Assembly: GCF_000158915.1 (NCBI RefSeq)
Contig: NZ_GG657754.1
Span: 5,250,146 to 5,314,145, forward strand
Reading direction: 5' to 3'
Source: Streptomyces himastatinicus ATCC 53653
GTDB lineage: Bacteria; Actinomycetota; Actinomycetes; Streptomycetales; Streptomycetaceae
Length of the DNA stretch: 64,000 nucleotides
The position numbers were made by a program, and so were the translations under genes. The notes below the pieces were generated by a model, which saw only the letters and a program-made list of their open reading frames with translations, searched no databases and was not told the DNA's origin. Positions 13,569 through 22,628 of this stretch are shown one piece after another; within the stretch, counting starts at the first letter, position 1; each line of letters starts with the position of its first letter.

Positions 13569-14447
13569 TTACTTGGTGTTCTCGACCGCGTGACCGCCGA
13601 ACTGATTGCGCAGCGCGGCGATCATCTTCATCTGCGGGGAGTCGTCCTGACGCGAGGCGAAGCGGGCGAACAGGGACGCCGTGATCGCGGGCAGCGGCAC
13701 CGCGTTGTCGATCGCGGCTTCCACGGTCCAGCGGCCCTCGCCCGAGTCCTCGGCGTATCCGCGCAAGCGGGACAGGTGCTCGTCGTCGTCCAAGGCGCGG
13801 ACGGCCAGGTCCAGCAGCCAGGAACGGATGACGGTGCCCTCCTGCCAGGAGCGGAATACCTCGCGCACGTCGGTGACCGAGTGCACGGCTTCCAGCAGCT
13901 CCCAGCCCTCGGCGTACGCCTGCATCATCGCGTACTCGATGCCGTTGTGGACCATCTTGGCGAAGTGGCCCGCGCCGACCTTGCCCGCGTGGACCGCGCC
14001 GGCGCCGCCCTCGGGCTTGAGCGCGTCGAAGATCGGCTGGACCTGGGCGACGTGCTCGGCGGTACCGCCGTACATCAGCGCATAGCCGTTCTCCAGGCCC
14101 CAGACGCCGCCGGAGACACCGCAGTCGACGAAGCCGATGCCCTTGGCACCCAGCTCCTCGGCGTGCTTCTCGTCGTCCGTCCAGCGGGAGTTGCCGCCGT
14201 CCACGACGACGTCGCCGGGCGACAGCAGCTCGGCCAGCTCGTCGATGGTGCTCTGGGTCGCGACACCGGCCGGAACCATGATCCACACCACACGCGGACC
14301 CTTGAGGCTGCCCACCAGCTCACCGAGGCTGTGAACATCGGCGACGTCCGGGTTGCGGTCGTATCCGATGACGGTGTGGCCTGCGCGGCGAATGCGCTCG
14401 CGCATGTTGCCGCCCATCTTGCCGAGGCCGACGAGACCGAGGTCCAT
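13569..14447 (-). CDS. gnd: 6-phosphogluconate dehydrogenase, short form
   Basis: 292 residues from ATG 14445-14447, with AAGGAT six bases upstream; a TTG one codon earlier is too close to that site. It oxidatively decarboxylates 6-phosphogluconate to ribulose 5-phosphate with reduction of NAD(P). It has the N-terminal Rossmann motif GLVGLGKMGGNM, the substrate segment DGGNSRW, CGVSGGVWGLENG, and the catalytic Lys/Asn signature GHFAKMVHNGIEY. At about 290 residues this is the short decarboxylating class (YqeC type), not the ~480-residue form. Placement between dnaN and recF is a streptomycete trait. Confidence 0.95.
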   Translation of the reverse strand: MDLGLVGLGKMGGNMRERIRRAGHTVIGYDRNPDVADVHSLGELVGSLKGPRVVWIMVPAGVATQSTIDELAELLSPGDVVVDGGNSRWTDDEKHAEELGAKGIGFVDCGVSGGVWGLENGYALMYGGTAEHVAQVQPIFDALKPEGGAGAVHAGKVGAGHFAKMVHNGIEYAMMQAYAEGWELLEAVHSVTDVREVFRSWQEGTVIRSWLLDLAVRALDDDEHLSRLRGYAEDSGEGRWTVEAAIDNAVPLPAITASLFARFASRQDDSPQMKMIAALRNQFGGHAVENTK

Positions 14448-14559
14448 CAATGATCCTTATGCCGTAGTCAGTGCGGTTCGTACCCGAGACCGAGCCTACG
14501 CCCGCGAGTGTCCGCACAGATGTTGGCTACACCCGCTCATTCGCTCGATCCTCGGCCAC

Positions 14560-15690
14560 TCAGCCGCTCAGTCGCACCGGCATGATCAGGTACTTGTACG
14601 CCTCGTCCGCCTCGGCGTCCACGGCGGGCTTGCCGCTGAGCAGCGCGGGCTTCGTCGATGTGGTGAACGACAGCTGGGCCACCGGCGAGTCGATCGCGCT
14701 GAGCCCGTCGAGCAGGAACGTCGGGTTGAAGGCGATGGAGATGTCGTCGCCGTCGAGCTGGGCGTCGACGCGCTCCACAGCCTGTGCATCGTCGCTGGAA
14801 CCGGCCTCCAGGATCAGCACGCCCTGCTCGAAGCTGAGCCGCACCGGCGTGTTCCGCTCGGCCACCAGCGCCACACGCTTGACGGCCTCGACGAAGGGCG
14901 CGGTCTCGATCACCGCGACGGAGTTGAACTCGGTCGGAAAGAGCGTGCGGTACTTCGGCAGGTCGCCTTCGAGCAGCCGGGTGGTCGTACGGCGCCCGGC
15001 GCCCTCGAAGCCGATCAGCCCCTCGCCCGCACCCGAACCGGACAGCGCCAGGGCGACCGTGTCACCGCTGGTCAGCGACTTGGCGGTGTCCAGCAGCGTC
15101 TTGGCGGGGACCAGCGCGACGGCGGAGATGTCCGGCGTCTCCGGCTTCCACAGGAACTCGCGGACCGCGAACCGGTAGCGGTCGGTGGAGGCCAGCGTGA
15201 CGGTGTCGCCCTCGATCTCGATCCGCACACCGGTGAGCACCGGCAGGGTGTCGTCCCGGCCGGCCGCGATGGCGACCTGGGCGGCAGCGGCGGCGAAGAC
15301 CTCACCGGGGACGGTGCCGGTCGCGGTCGGCATCTGCGGCAGCGCCGGGTACTCCTCCACAGGCAGTGTGTGGAGGGTGAAGCGCGACGAACCGCAGACG
15401 ACGGTCACGCGCACGCCGTCGCTGGAGATCTCCACAGGGCGATTGGGGAGAGCGCGGCAGATGTCGGCGAGGAGGCGGCCGGAGACCAGGACCGTGCCGT
15501 CGTCCTCCACGTCGGCTTCGACGGAGACGCGGGCCGAGACCTCGTAGTCGAAGCCGGAGAGGCTGAGAGCGCCTTCCTCCGCCTTCAGCAGGATGCCCGC
15601 GAGGACGGGCACCGGCGGACGGGCCGGGAGGCTGCGGGCTGTCCAGGCCACTGCCTCCGCGAGTACATCGCGCTCCACCCGGATCTTCAC
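14560..15690 (-). CDS. dnaN: DNA polymerase III beta sliding clamp
   Basis: 376 residues from GTG 15688-15690 (VKIRVERDVL), with AGGAGG nine bases upstream; longer in-frame starts lack a site and add a basic stretch. Three clamp domains are recognisable, with RPPVPVLAGILLKA, LPVLTGVRIEIEGDTVTLASTDRYR and the C-terminal YKYLIMPVRLSG, close to the canonical MPMRL ending that forms the peptide-binding pocket. The ring tethers polymerase and other proteins to DNA. Its upstream side is oriC, so transcription leaves the origin leftward. Confidence 0.97.
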   Translation of the reverse strand: MKIRVERDVLAEAVAWTARSLPARPPVPVLAGILLKAEEGALSLSGFDYEVSARVSVEADVEDDGTVLVSGRLLADICRALPNRPVEISSDGVRVTVVCGSSRFTLHTLPVEEYPALPQMPTATGTVPGEVFAAAAAQVAIAAGRDDTLPVLTGVRIEIEGDTVTLASTDRYRFAVREFLWKPETPDISAVALVPAKTLLDTAKSLTSGDTVALALSGSGAGEGLIGFEGAGRRTTTRLLEGDLPKYRTLFPTEFNSVAVIETAPFVEAVKRVALVAERNTPVRLSFEQGVLILEAGSSDDAQAVERVDAQLDGDDISIAFNPTFLLDGLSAIDSPVAQLSFTTSTKPALLSGKPAVDAEADEAYKYLIMPVRLSG

Positions 15691-16445
15691 CGGAAACCGC
15701 CTCCTGCTGTTGCTGGCTCGCCCTGCTGGCCTTCGTCGTCGGCTGATGTGCCGGAGACCAGTCTGACGCACGCCGCTGACAGTCGGCGCTGCTCGGGGTC
15801 AAGTCGGTGCGAGACGTGTCGGGCGGCCCGGCCCGAAGTTGTGCACAGGCCCCACTTCGAAGCGATTTTCCGGCTCTAACTCTGTGGTCGTAGTAGTAGG
15901 GCCTGTGGAAACCGTGGAAAACTGACTTTGCGCAGGTCAGGGCCGCTTTTTTGTCCACCGGTCCTGTGGGCGGCGCCCGTGGACAACTCAGTGGTTCTGT
16001 GGACGCCGGAAAGTTCTGCACACCCGATGCACAGGAGACGCCCGGTTCTCCCCAGCGGCGTCCCCAGTTTTACCCACCTTCCCCACAGCCCAACCCGGCT
16101 CCTTGGTGTGACGCCTTTCACTCGGTCCGGTGAGAGTGACCGTTTCGTTGCCGAACAGTGGACAGGCGTGTGGAGAAGCTGTGGGCAACCCGCCTGTGGC
16201 TGTGGGCGGGCGGTGGACAACTCGAAGCACGTCCTGTGGGCAATCCGTTCGTCCACAGTCTGTGGACTCTCGTTGACCACAATTCCACACCCGGCTGACC
16301 TCGACTGATCCCATCCTGCACCCCAAGCCTGTGGACGGATTCGGGACAACGCAGAAGTCCCCAAGGTGTGGACGGTCCATTCGCTGTGGATCTGTGGAGA
16401 ACTGGCCTGTCGGAGCATGGAATCGAACAGCCGGGGAGACCGAAC

Positions 16446-16490
16446 GACGAAGGGCGCCCCGGGAGTTGTCCGTCCCGGAGCGCCCTCGTC
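16446..16490 (-). terminator. dnaA terminator hairpin
   Basis: A long inverted repeat (GACGAAGGGCGC... at 16446-16464 with 16473-16490, eight-base loop) lies about 130 bases downstream of the dnaA stop on the minus strand, at the edge of the DnaA-box array. It would stop dnaA transcripts before they enter the origin. Confidence 0.65.
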
Positions 16491-16494
16491 CGTG

Positions 16495-16620
16495 TCTGCG
16501 GTGCCTCTGCGCGCGTCTCTGCGGTGGTTTTAGCGCGCGTCTGCGGTGGTCCAGCGCGCGCCTCAGCGCGTGTCTGCGCGCGTGTCTGTACGGGGCGCCG
16601 TTGTGGCGCCTCCGCGGCCC
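16495..16620. repeat. Degenerate GCGCGC/TCTGCGGTGG repeats 3' of dnaA
   Basis: Between the dnaA stop and its terminator, the words TGCGCGCGTCT and CTGCGGTGGT recur several times in varied order, and a GGCGCC-GTTGT-GGCGCC hairpin sits beside the stop codon. This is low-complexity, non-coding sequence of unknown role. Confidence 0.5.
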
Positions 16621-16622
16621 GC

Positions 16623-18590
16623 TCAGCCGTTCTTGATGCGGTTGGTCAGCTCGGTGACCTGGTTGTAGATGGAGCGCCGCTCGGCCATCAGCGCCCGGAT
16701 CTTGCGGTCCGCGTGCATCACCGTCGTATGGTCCCGGCCGCCGAACTGCGCGCCGATCTTGGGCAGGGAGAGGTCGGTCAGCTCACGGCACAGATACATC
16801 GCGATCTGCCGCGCCGTGACCAGGACCCGGCTGCGGGAGGCGCCGCACAGGTCGTCCACCGTGTGGCCGAAGTAGCGGCGGTCCCCCCCATGATCGCGGG
16901 GGGCGGGGATCTCCGGGGGCGCGTCCTCGCCGCCCGGGGATCAGATCCTTGGAGGACCGATCTCAGTGAGGCCGAGGGTCCACCGGCTGCCGGTTCAGGC
17001 TCGCGAAGGCCGTGGACCCGGATCAGCGCGGCCCTCCAGCTCCCGGATGTTGCGGGTGGATTCCGGGAGGCGATGAACTCGAGCACCTCCCGGCGGCGCG
17101 TTCAGCTGTTCCTGCACCGCCTTCTTGCGGAGGATCGCGATGCGCGTCTCCAGCTCCGGCGGCTGCACATCGGTGATCAGGCCCCACTCGAACCGGTTGC
17201 GGAGCCGGTCCTCCAGGGTGACCAGCTGCTTGGGCGGCCGGTCGGAGGAGAGCACGATCTGCTTGTTGGCGTTGTGGAGCGTATTGAAGGTGTGGAAGAA
17301 CTCCTCCTGCGTCGACTCCTTGCTCGCCAGGAACTGGATGTCGTCGACCAGCAGGATGTCCATGTCGCGGTAGCGCTTGCGGAACGCGTCCGCCTTGCCG
17401 TCGCGGATGGAGTTGATGAACTCGTTGGTGAACTCCTCGGAGCTCACGTAGCGCACCCGGGTACCCGGGTAGAGGCTGCGGGCGTAGTGCCCGATGGCGT
17501 GCAGCAGATGGGTCTTGCCGAGCCCCGACTCCCCGTAGATGAAGAGCGGGTTGTACGCCTTGGCCGGCGCCTCGGCGACCGCGACCGCCGCGGCGTGCGC
17601 GAAGCGGTTGGAGGCGCCGATGACAAAGGTGTCGAAGAGGTACTTGGGGTTCAGCCGGGCGGTCGGCTCACCGGGGCCGGACGCGGGCGCGGGCTGCGCG
17701 GCGAGCGGGCCGGGGGCGCCGGTCTGCGAGGGCAGGACGGGCGGGCCGCCGCGGGCGCGCTCCAGCGGGTCGGGGAGATCGTGGCGCTGCTGCTCGTACG
17801 GGGGACGCTCGGGTACGCCGCCGGGGCCACCGTGCCCTCCGTGGCCGCCGTGGTTTCCCGGGCCGCCGTGGTTTCCCGGACCGTTCGGACCGCCCGGACC
17901 GCCTGATCCCGGGCCTCCGCCGGGTGCGCCCGGACCGGGGCGCTCCGAGCCGGGGCCGCGGTAGTCGCCGCGCTGCTGCGGGTCGTACGGCTGCTGGTCG
18001 TAGCCGGACGAGGAGTGCTGGGACGCGTACGGATCGGCCTCGGGGAAGCCGCCGAGCCGGGGCTGCTGCCAGCCGTAGTCGTCATGGGGCCGCTGCCAGG
18101 CGGCGGGCTCGGGGCGCGGCTGCTGATAGCCGGGGTACGCGGGGCGGGCGGTCGGCAGCTCGTCGGGCGCCTGGCGGCCGTAGCCGTCGCGGCTGTCGTA
18201 ACTCTCGTAGCCGTCGCGACCGTCTCGGCTCTCGTAACCGTCGCGGCGATTCTCATAGCCGTCCCGGCTGTCGCGCTGCGGCTGCTGCGGGACGATCGGC
18301 TCGCCGGCCGACTCGTCGACGGTGATCGCGATGCGGATCGGGCGGCCGCACTCCCGGCTCAGCGTTTCGCTGACGATCGGGGCCAGCCTGCCCTCCAGTA
18401 CGCCCTTGGCGAATTCATTGGGGACGGCCAGCAGGGCGGTGTCGGCGACGAGTGCGAGGGGCTGGCACCGTTTGATCCAGTGCTCGTCCTTGGCCTCGAC
18501 GCCCTGTCCTCCCTGACCCGTGCCTTCTCCCAGAAGCCGTTCGAGCACGCGTGGCCACACTGCGGCAAGATCGGCAGGTACGTCAGCCAC
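16623..18590 (-). CDS. dnaA: Chromosomal replication initiator DnaA (frame broken by clustered indels)
   Basis: Initiator ATPase that binds the oriC boxes and opens the origin. It starts at GTG 18588-18590 ([12 protein letters not shown]) after a GAGAG site. Domain I is about residues 1-90. Domain II is very long (about 91-300) and has DGYE and GGH/GNHGG repeats. Domain III has Walker A GESGLGKT (about 353-360), Walker [10 protein letters not shown] and SSDRPPKQL. Domain IV contains [15 protein letters not shown] and ends [10 protein letters not shown]. Between 17091 and 16875 the frame is scrambled by about ten one-base insertions and one deletion (net +9). An in-frame stop would truncate the protein at 16995. 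Removing them gives normal conserved sequence ([25 protein letters not shown]). Since dnaA is essential, sequencing error is the likely cause. Confidence 0.93.
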
Positions 18591-19024
18591 AGGGCACGCT
18601 CTCTCACTCGCTGGGTGGGGGACGCCGACATGTCCCACGAAAGGTGGTTCTCGGGACGGGTGGGAAGGAATCGGAGCCTGGCCACGGTAGTCAGGCCGGG
18701 GTTCAGGGTTCAAGTCGTTGTCCACAGGGTGTGTACAAATGTGCCATGTGATGTCGCCGGTCGTTCCCTTGCCCCCGCGGGTGGTACGGATGGGGTGTCG
18801 TCCGGGTCGTCTGTCGGTTTGACCGGATGGCGTAACCGCGCGTACCGTAACCAGGTCGAGTTGTCGATGGCTGCTGCCGCCTGCCTCCGATGGGCAAGGG
18901 TCACGGACTTCATGATCCGTGATCGTGAAGCGGTGCACTCGGGCGTATTGCGAGCTACTCGTGGGCGCACGGTGACAGCCAGGCGATGTACCGCCACTAC
19001 CCGATTCATTTCTGGAGCCCCCGA
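18591..19024. other. Divergent dnaA-rpmH control region
   Basis: 434 bases between the divergent starts of dnaA (minus) and rpmH (plus). It must hold both sets of promoters. Its clearest element is a pair of convergent DnaA boxes at 18718-18738, about 130 bases upstream of the dnaA start. No reading frame here looks genuine; the open frame upstream of the dnaA GTG lacks conserved sequence. Confidence 0.7.
18718..18738. promoter_or_regulatory. Two DnaA boxes in the dnaA promoter
   Basis: A perfect TTGTCCACA (18718-18726) is followed three bases later by TGTGTACAA (18730-18738, 8/9 on the other strand). Back-to-back boxes here fit the known DnaA autoregulation of the Streptomyces dnaA promoter. 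Confidence 0.8.
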
Positions 19025-19162
19025 GTGAGCAAGCGCACCTTCCAGCCGAACAACCGCCGCCGCGCGAAGACCCACGGCTTCCGGCTGCGTATGCGCACCC
19101 GTGCCGGCCGCGCGATTCTCGCGTCCCGCCGTAGCAAGGGTCGCGGCCGACTGTCGGCCTGA
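19025..19162 (+). CDS. rpmH: 50S ribosomal protein L34
   Basis: 45 residues from GTG 19025-19027 with TGGAG seven bases upstream. The sequence is typical L34: [20 protein letters not shown], then [22 protein letters not shown]. It is a highly basic protein of the large subunit near the exit tunnel. It is the first gene of the rightward rpmH-rnpA-yidD-yidC cluster, divergent from dnaA, the arrangement found in most bacteria. Confidence 0.97.
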   Translation: MSKRTFQPNNRRRAKTHGFRLRMRTRAGRAILASRRSKGRGRLSA

Positions 19163-19186
19163 GCAGCCTGACCCAAGGTCCATGAC

Positions 19187-19570
19187 GTGCTGCCTACCGA
19201 GCATCGGCTGAGGCGGCGCCAGGACTTCGCGGCCGCGGTACGCCGAGGACGCAGGGCGGGTCGCCCGCTTCTCGTCGTGCATTTTCGTAGCGGCCTCACC
19301 AGCAAAAACACGGACCCGCACGCACCTGGGGAGAGTGCTCCCCCGGCGCGTGCGGGTTTCGTCGTCAGCAAGGCGGTCGGCGGTGCCGTCGTCCGCAATC
19401 TGGTGAAGCGCAGACTGCGCCATCTCATGCGGGACCGTCTCGATCATTTTCCCGCAGGTAGCCTTGTGGTCGTACGGGCGCTGCCCGGTGCGGGTGAGGC
19501 GGGTCACGACCAGCTGGCCCGCGACCTCGACACCGCAGTGCAGCGGCTACTGGGAGGGGTGCCGCGATGA
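19187..19570 (+). CDS. rnpA: Ribonuclease P protein component
   Basis: 127 residues from GTG 19187 (an ATG-like start in the family position [14 protein letters not shown]). RnpA binds the RNase P RNA to process tRNA 5' ends. The conserved core includes [44 protein letters not shown] (the RNR-like motif) and [14 protein letters not shown] lies upstream. It follows rpmH by 24 bases and its last four bases overlap the yidD start, so the genes are coupled. Confidence 0.96.
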   Translation: MLPTEHRLRRRQDFAAAVRRGRRAGRPLLVVHFRSGLTSKNTDPHAPGESAPPARAGFVVSKAVGGAVVRNLVKRRLRHLMRDRLDHFPAGSLVVVRALPGAGEAGHDQLARDLDTAVQRLLGGVPR

Positions 19571-19884
19571 AGTACCCGCTGCTGTGGTTGATCAAGCTGT
19601 ACCAGTGGACCATCAGCCCCATGTTGGGACCGGTCTGCAAGTACTACCCGTCGTGCTCGCACTATGGCTACACGGCCATTGACCGGCACGGCGCGGTAAA
19701 AGGAACGGCGCTGACGGCGTGGCGCATCCTGCGCTGCAACCCATGGTCGCTCGGTGGCGTCGACCACGTGCCGCCCCGGAAGCATCCGGTGTGGCACCAG
19801 CGGCTGCGGAACCGCTTCGGCGGGCACTCCGCTGTGGAACCCGCCGCACAGCCCGAGACCCAGCCCAACGCCCAAGGAGCCTGA
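19567..19884 (+). CDS. yidD: Membrane protein insertion efficiency factor YidD
   Basis: 105 residues; its ATG overlaps the rnpA stop by four bases. The family signature is intact: [56 protein letters not shown], with three conserved cysteines. YidD assists YidC-dependent insertion of inner-membrane proteins as a small peripheral membrane protein. The C-terminal ~30 residues are Pro/Gln/Ala-rich and not conserved. yidC begins three bases after its stop. Confidence 0.95.
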   Translation: MKYPLLWLIKLYQWTISPMLGPVCKYYPSCSHYGYTAIDRHGAVKGTALTAWRILRCNPWSLGGVDHVPPRKHPVWHQRLRNRFGGHSAVEPAAQPETQPNAQGA

Positions 19885-19887
19885 TTC

Positions 19888-21024
19888 GTGGACACGATCC
19901 TCGGTCCTCTTTATGACGTAGTTTCCTGGATCATCGTCCAGTTCCACTCGTTCTACAGCCTCATTTTTGACCGGAACAGTGGCTGGGCGTGGGGTCTGTC
20001 CATCGTTTCGCTGGTGGTACTGATCCGTATCTGCCTGATCCCGCTCTTCGTGAAGCAGATCAAGGCGACGCGGAACATGCAGGCGCTCCAGCCGAAGATG
20101 AAGGCGATCCAGGAGCGCTATAAGAGCGACAAGCAGCGCCAGTCCGAAGAGATGATGAAGCTCTACAAGGAGACGGGCACCAACCCGCTCTCGAGCTGTC
20201 TCCCGATTCTGGCGCAGTCGCCGTTCTTCATCGCGCTCTACCAGGTCCTCAACCACATCGCGAACAACAAGACGGTCGGCGTCATCGACCAGTCGCTGCT
20301 GGACAGCGCCCGTAACGCGCACATCTTCGGTGCTCCCCTGTCCGTGAAGTTCATGGACTCCGCCTCGAAGGTCGAGTCCCTCGGCGCCTCGCTGACGGAC
20401 GTCCGGGTCGTGACGATCACCATGATCGTGCTGATGTCGGCGTCGCAGTTCTTCACCCAGCGCCAGCTGATGACCAAGAACGTCGACCTCTCGGTGAAGA
20501 CGCCGTTCATGCAGCAGCAGAAGATGCTGATGTACGTCTTCCCGATCATGTTCGCCGTCTTCGGCATCAACTTCCCCGTCGGTGTCCTCGTCTACTGGCT
20601 GACCACCAACGTCTGGACCCTCGGCCAGCAGATGTTCGTCATCCGCCGTAACCCGACCCCGGGCAGCGTCGCCTTCCAGGCGCGCCAGGAGCGGCTGCGG
20701 GCCAAGGGCAAGCTGAAGGAGGAGCCGGCCGAGGTCGCCGCCAAGGAGGCTGCCGAGACCGCCCGGGCCAACCGCCAGCAGCCCAAGCGGCAGACGAAGT
20801 CGCAGCGCACCACCGCGGGCGGCCACGGCCACAGCAAGGCGTCGGCGCAGTCCGACTCCACGGCGAAGGTGACCAAGACCGACCAGCAGACGCAGCAGAG
20901 CGCGGCGGAGAAGAAGGGCTCGCAGGGCGGCAAGCCGGCCGGCGGCTCGGCCTCCGGCTCCCGGAACACGAAGTCCGGGCAGCGCAAGGGCCAGCAGCGT
21001 CCCAAGCACCCGTCCAAGAAGTAA
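19888..21024 (+). CDS. yidC: Membrane protein insertase YidC
   Basis: 378 residues from GTG 19888. This is the Gram-positive-like form without the large periplasmic domain: membrane helix near residues 8-30, cytoplasmic hairpin ([20 protein letters not shown]), then further helices ([68 protein letters not shown]). It inserts proteins alone or with SecYEG. The ~100-residue C-terminal tail is lysine-, serine- and glutamine-rich and likely contacts the ribosome. Tight spacing to yidD and khpB (15 bases) indicates one operon. Confidence 0.97.
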   Translation: MDTILGPLYDVVSWIIVQFHSFYSLIFDRNSGWAWGLSIVSLVVLIRICLIPLFVKQIKATRNMQALQPKMKAIQERYKSDKQRQSEEMMKLYKETGTNPLSSCLPILAQSPFFIALYQVLNHIANNKTVGVIDQSLLDSARNAHIFGAPLSVKFMDSASKVESLGASLTDVRVVTITMIVLMSASQFFTQRQLMTKNVDLSVKTPFMQQQKMLMYVFPIMFAVFGINFPVGVLVYWLTTNVWTLGQQMFVIRRNPTPGSVAFQARQERLRAKGKLKEEPAEVAAKEAAETARANRQQPKRQTKSQRTTAGGHGHSKASAQSDSTAKVTKTDQQTQQSAAEKKGSQGGKPAGGSASGSRNTKSGQRKGQQRPKHPSKK

Positions 21025-21039
21025 CGAAGGAGTCCATCC

Positions 21040-21549
21040 GTGACGGAAGGCACCACCCCCGCCGCCGAGGGTGTCGACACCCTGACCCGCCTCGAACAGG
21101 AAGGGGAGATCGCGGCCGACTACCTCGAAGGTCTGCTGGACATCGCGGACCTCGACGGTGACATCGACATGGACGTCGAGGCCGACCGCGCAGCGGTGTC
21201 GATCATCAGCGAATCGACCAGCCGTGACCTCCAGAAGCTGGTCGGCCGCGACGGCGAGGTGCTGGAGGCCCTTCAGGAGCTGACCCGGCTCGCGGTGCAC
21301 CGGGAGACCGGCGACCGGAGCCGGCTGATGCTCGACATCGCCGGATACCGGGCCCGTAAGCGTGCCGAGCTGACCGAGCTGGGCGCCAAGGCCGCGGAAG
21401 AGGCGAAGGGCACCGGCGAGCCGGTGAAGCTCAAGGCGATGACGCCCTTCGAGCGCAAGGTGGTGCACGACGCGGTGGCCGCCGCCGGGCTCCACAGCGA
21501 GTCCGAGGGCGAGGAGCCCCAGCGCTGTGTGGTCGTACTCCCGGCCTGA
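21040..21549 (+). CDS. khpB: RNA-binding protein KhpB/Jag (KH and R3H domains)
   Basis: 169 residues from GTG 21040 with GAAGGAG upstream. Residues about 10-60 form the Jag-like start (EGEIAADYLEGLLDIADLDG), followed by a KH domain (VGRDGEVLEALQELTRLAVH) and a C-terminal R3H domain (AMTPFERKVVHDAVA, with LHSESEGEEPQRCVVV). KhpB is a cytoplasmic RNA chaperone linked to cell-wall synthesis and division in Gram-positive bacteria. The N-terminal jag domain of Firmicutes is missing, as in other actinobacteria. It follows yidC directly. Confidence 0.94.
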   Translation: MTEGTTPAAEGVDTLTRLEQEGEIAADYLEGLLDIADLDGDIDMDVEADRAAVSIISESTSRDLQKLVGRDGEVLEALQELTRLAVHRETGDRSRLMLDIAGYRARKRAELTELGAKAAEEAKGTGEPVKLKAMTPFERKVVHDAVAAAGLHSESEGEEPQRCVVVLPA

Positions 21550-21574
21550 CCAGGCGCTGCCTCATGGTCTACCC

Positions 21575-21600
21575 GGCCCCGTCTGTGCGCAGGCGGGGCC
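21575..21600 (+). terminator. Hairpin terminator after khpB
   Basis: An 11-bp inverted repeat with one wobble (GGCCCCGTCTG at 21575-21585, tetraloop TGCG, then 21590-21600) followed by GAATCTTGTC lies 25 bases after the khpB stop. It may end the rpmH-khpB transcript, leaving rsmG with its own promoter. Confidence 0.6.
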
Positions 21601-21666
21601 GAATCTTGTCAGCCTTACATCAGCATCAGCGTTCAACACAGTGGTCGGTACGGAAGGACGGTTCCC

Positions 21667-22380
21667 GTGACGGAAGCAGCGGAGCTCCCCCCGGCGCCCG
21701 AGGAGGCTCGGGATGTATTCGGTGAGTGCTTCCCGGAGGCCGTTCGGTACGGCGAGCTGCTGGCCGATGTGGGCGTGACCCGCGGGCTGATCGGCCCGCG
21801 CGAGGTGCCGCGGCTGTGGGAGCGGCATCTGCTGAACTGTGCCGTGCTCTCCGAGGTGGTGCCCGAGGGCGTCACCGTCTGCGATGTGGGCTCGGGCGCC
21901 GGTCTCCCCGGCATTCCGCTTGCGCTGACCCGCCCGGATCTGCGGATCACCCTGCTGGAGCCGCTGCTGCGCCGTACGAACTTCCTGCGGGAAGTGGTGG
22001 AGCTGCTGGGCCTGGAGCATGTCACGGTCGTGCGCGGCCGCGCCGAGGAGGTCCTGGGGAAGCTTCCGCCGGTGCATGTGGTCACGGCTCGGGCGGTGGC
22101 CCCGCTGGACCGGCTGGCGGGCTGGGGAGTTCCGCTACTGCGGCCGTACGGAGAGATGCTCCTGCTGAAGGGCGACACGGCCGAGGAGGAGCTGAAGCAC
22201 GCCAGGGCGGCGCTGAGCAAGCTCGGTGTGGTGGACACCTCGGTGCTGCATGTCGGCGAGGGCATCGTGGATCCGCTGTCCACCGTGGTGCGGGTCGAGG
22301 TCGGAGAGAGCCCCGGAGGTGTGCGTTTCGCCGCGAAGCGCGCCAAGGCGGCACGTAAGGCGCCACGGCGTCGCCCCTGA
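21667..22380 (+). CDS. rsmG: 16S rRNA (guanine527-N7)-methyltransferase RsmG
   Basis: 237 residues from GTG 21667 with GGAAGGACGG upstream. It transfers a methyl group from S-adenosylmethionine to G527 of 16S rRNA; loss gives low-level streptomycin resistance and, in Streptomyces, antibiotic overproduction. SAM-binding motif I is VCDVGSGAGLPGIPLAL; further conserved parts are ITLLEPLLRRTNFLREVV, VVRGRAEEV and VVTARAVAPLDRLAGW. The basic C-terminal tail is ordinary for the family. It lies between khpB and parA as in most actinobacteria. Confidence 0.96.
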   Translation: MTEAAELPPAPEEARDVFGECFPEAVRYGELLADVGVTRGLIGPREVPRLWERHLLNCAVLSEVVPEGVTVCDVGSGAGLPGIPLALTRPDLRITLLEPLLRRTNFLREVVELLGLEHVTVVRGRAEEVLGKLPPVHVVTARAVAPLDRLAGWGVPLLRPYGEMLLLKGDTAEEELKHARAALSKLGVVDTSVLHVGEGIVDPLSTVVRVEVGESPGGVRFAAKRAKAARKAPRRRP

Positions 22381-22486
22381 GCCCTCCGGCGTAGGCCGAC
22401 CGGCCCGACGGGGTGCTCCATACAAGCTGCCTAAACTACGCATACCGGAGTGTCGCGACAGATTGACGGGTCTCTCCGTGCATCGT

Positions 22487-22500
22487 GTTTCACGTGAAAC
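22487..22500. promoter_or_regulatory. parS: parS site upstream of parA
   Basis: Perfect 14-bp palindrome GTTTCACGTGAAAC, the ParB-binding centromere element, in the parAB promoter region. ParB bound here could also influence parAB expression. Confidence 0.95.
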
Positions 22501-22628
22501 GTCGCTCCCTGCTGCATGGAATCATCAGTCGCGGTCGTGCGGCGGCTCTGCCCCGCGACCGCCGCCCCCGTAAAGACGTGGATTCATCCACAGGAGGACG
22601 GGCCTCGCTGGTTCACAACCCCCAAAGC

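Larger units (their letters stand above)
15691..16622. other. oriC: Chromosomal replication origin oriC
   Basis: The 932-base dnaN-dnaA gap holds a dense array of DnaA boxes related to TTGTCCACA, on both strands. I count nine with 8/9 matches, starting at 15951, 15978, 16169, 16180, 16212, 16235, 16249, 16273 and 16393, and about eight with 7/9 (15904, 15913, 15998, 16079, 16157, 16261, 16330, 16367). None is a perfect 9/9. The array spans about 500 bases; the dnaN-proximal edge near 15870-15900 is the least GC-rich part and might unwind first. The known Streptomyces origin has about 19 such boxes between dnaA and dnaN. Confidence 0.93.

Noticed and set aside
16778..17086. Separate short genes suggested by the broken dnaA region
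   Set aside because: They are pieces of dnaA in shifted frames; removing the inserted bases merges them into one protein.
22485..22628. Start of parA at 22485 (MFHVKR)
   Set aside because: This begins within the parS palindrome and adds sequence without conservation; an ATG at 22629 or a later start is more likely, though the exact start remains uncertain.
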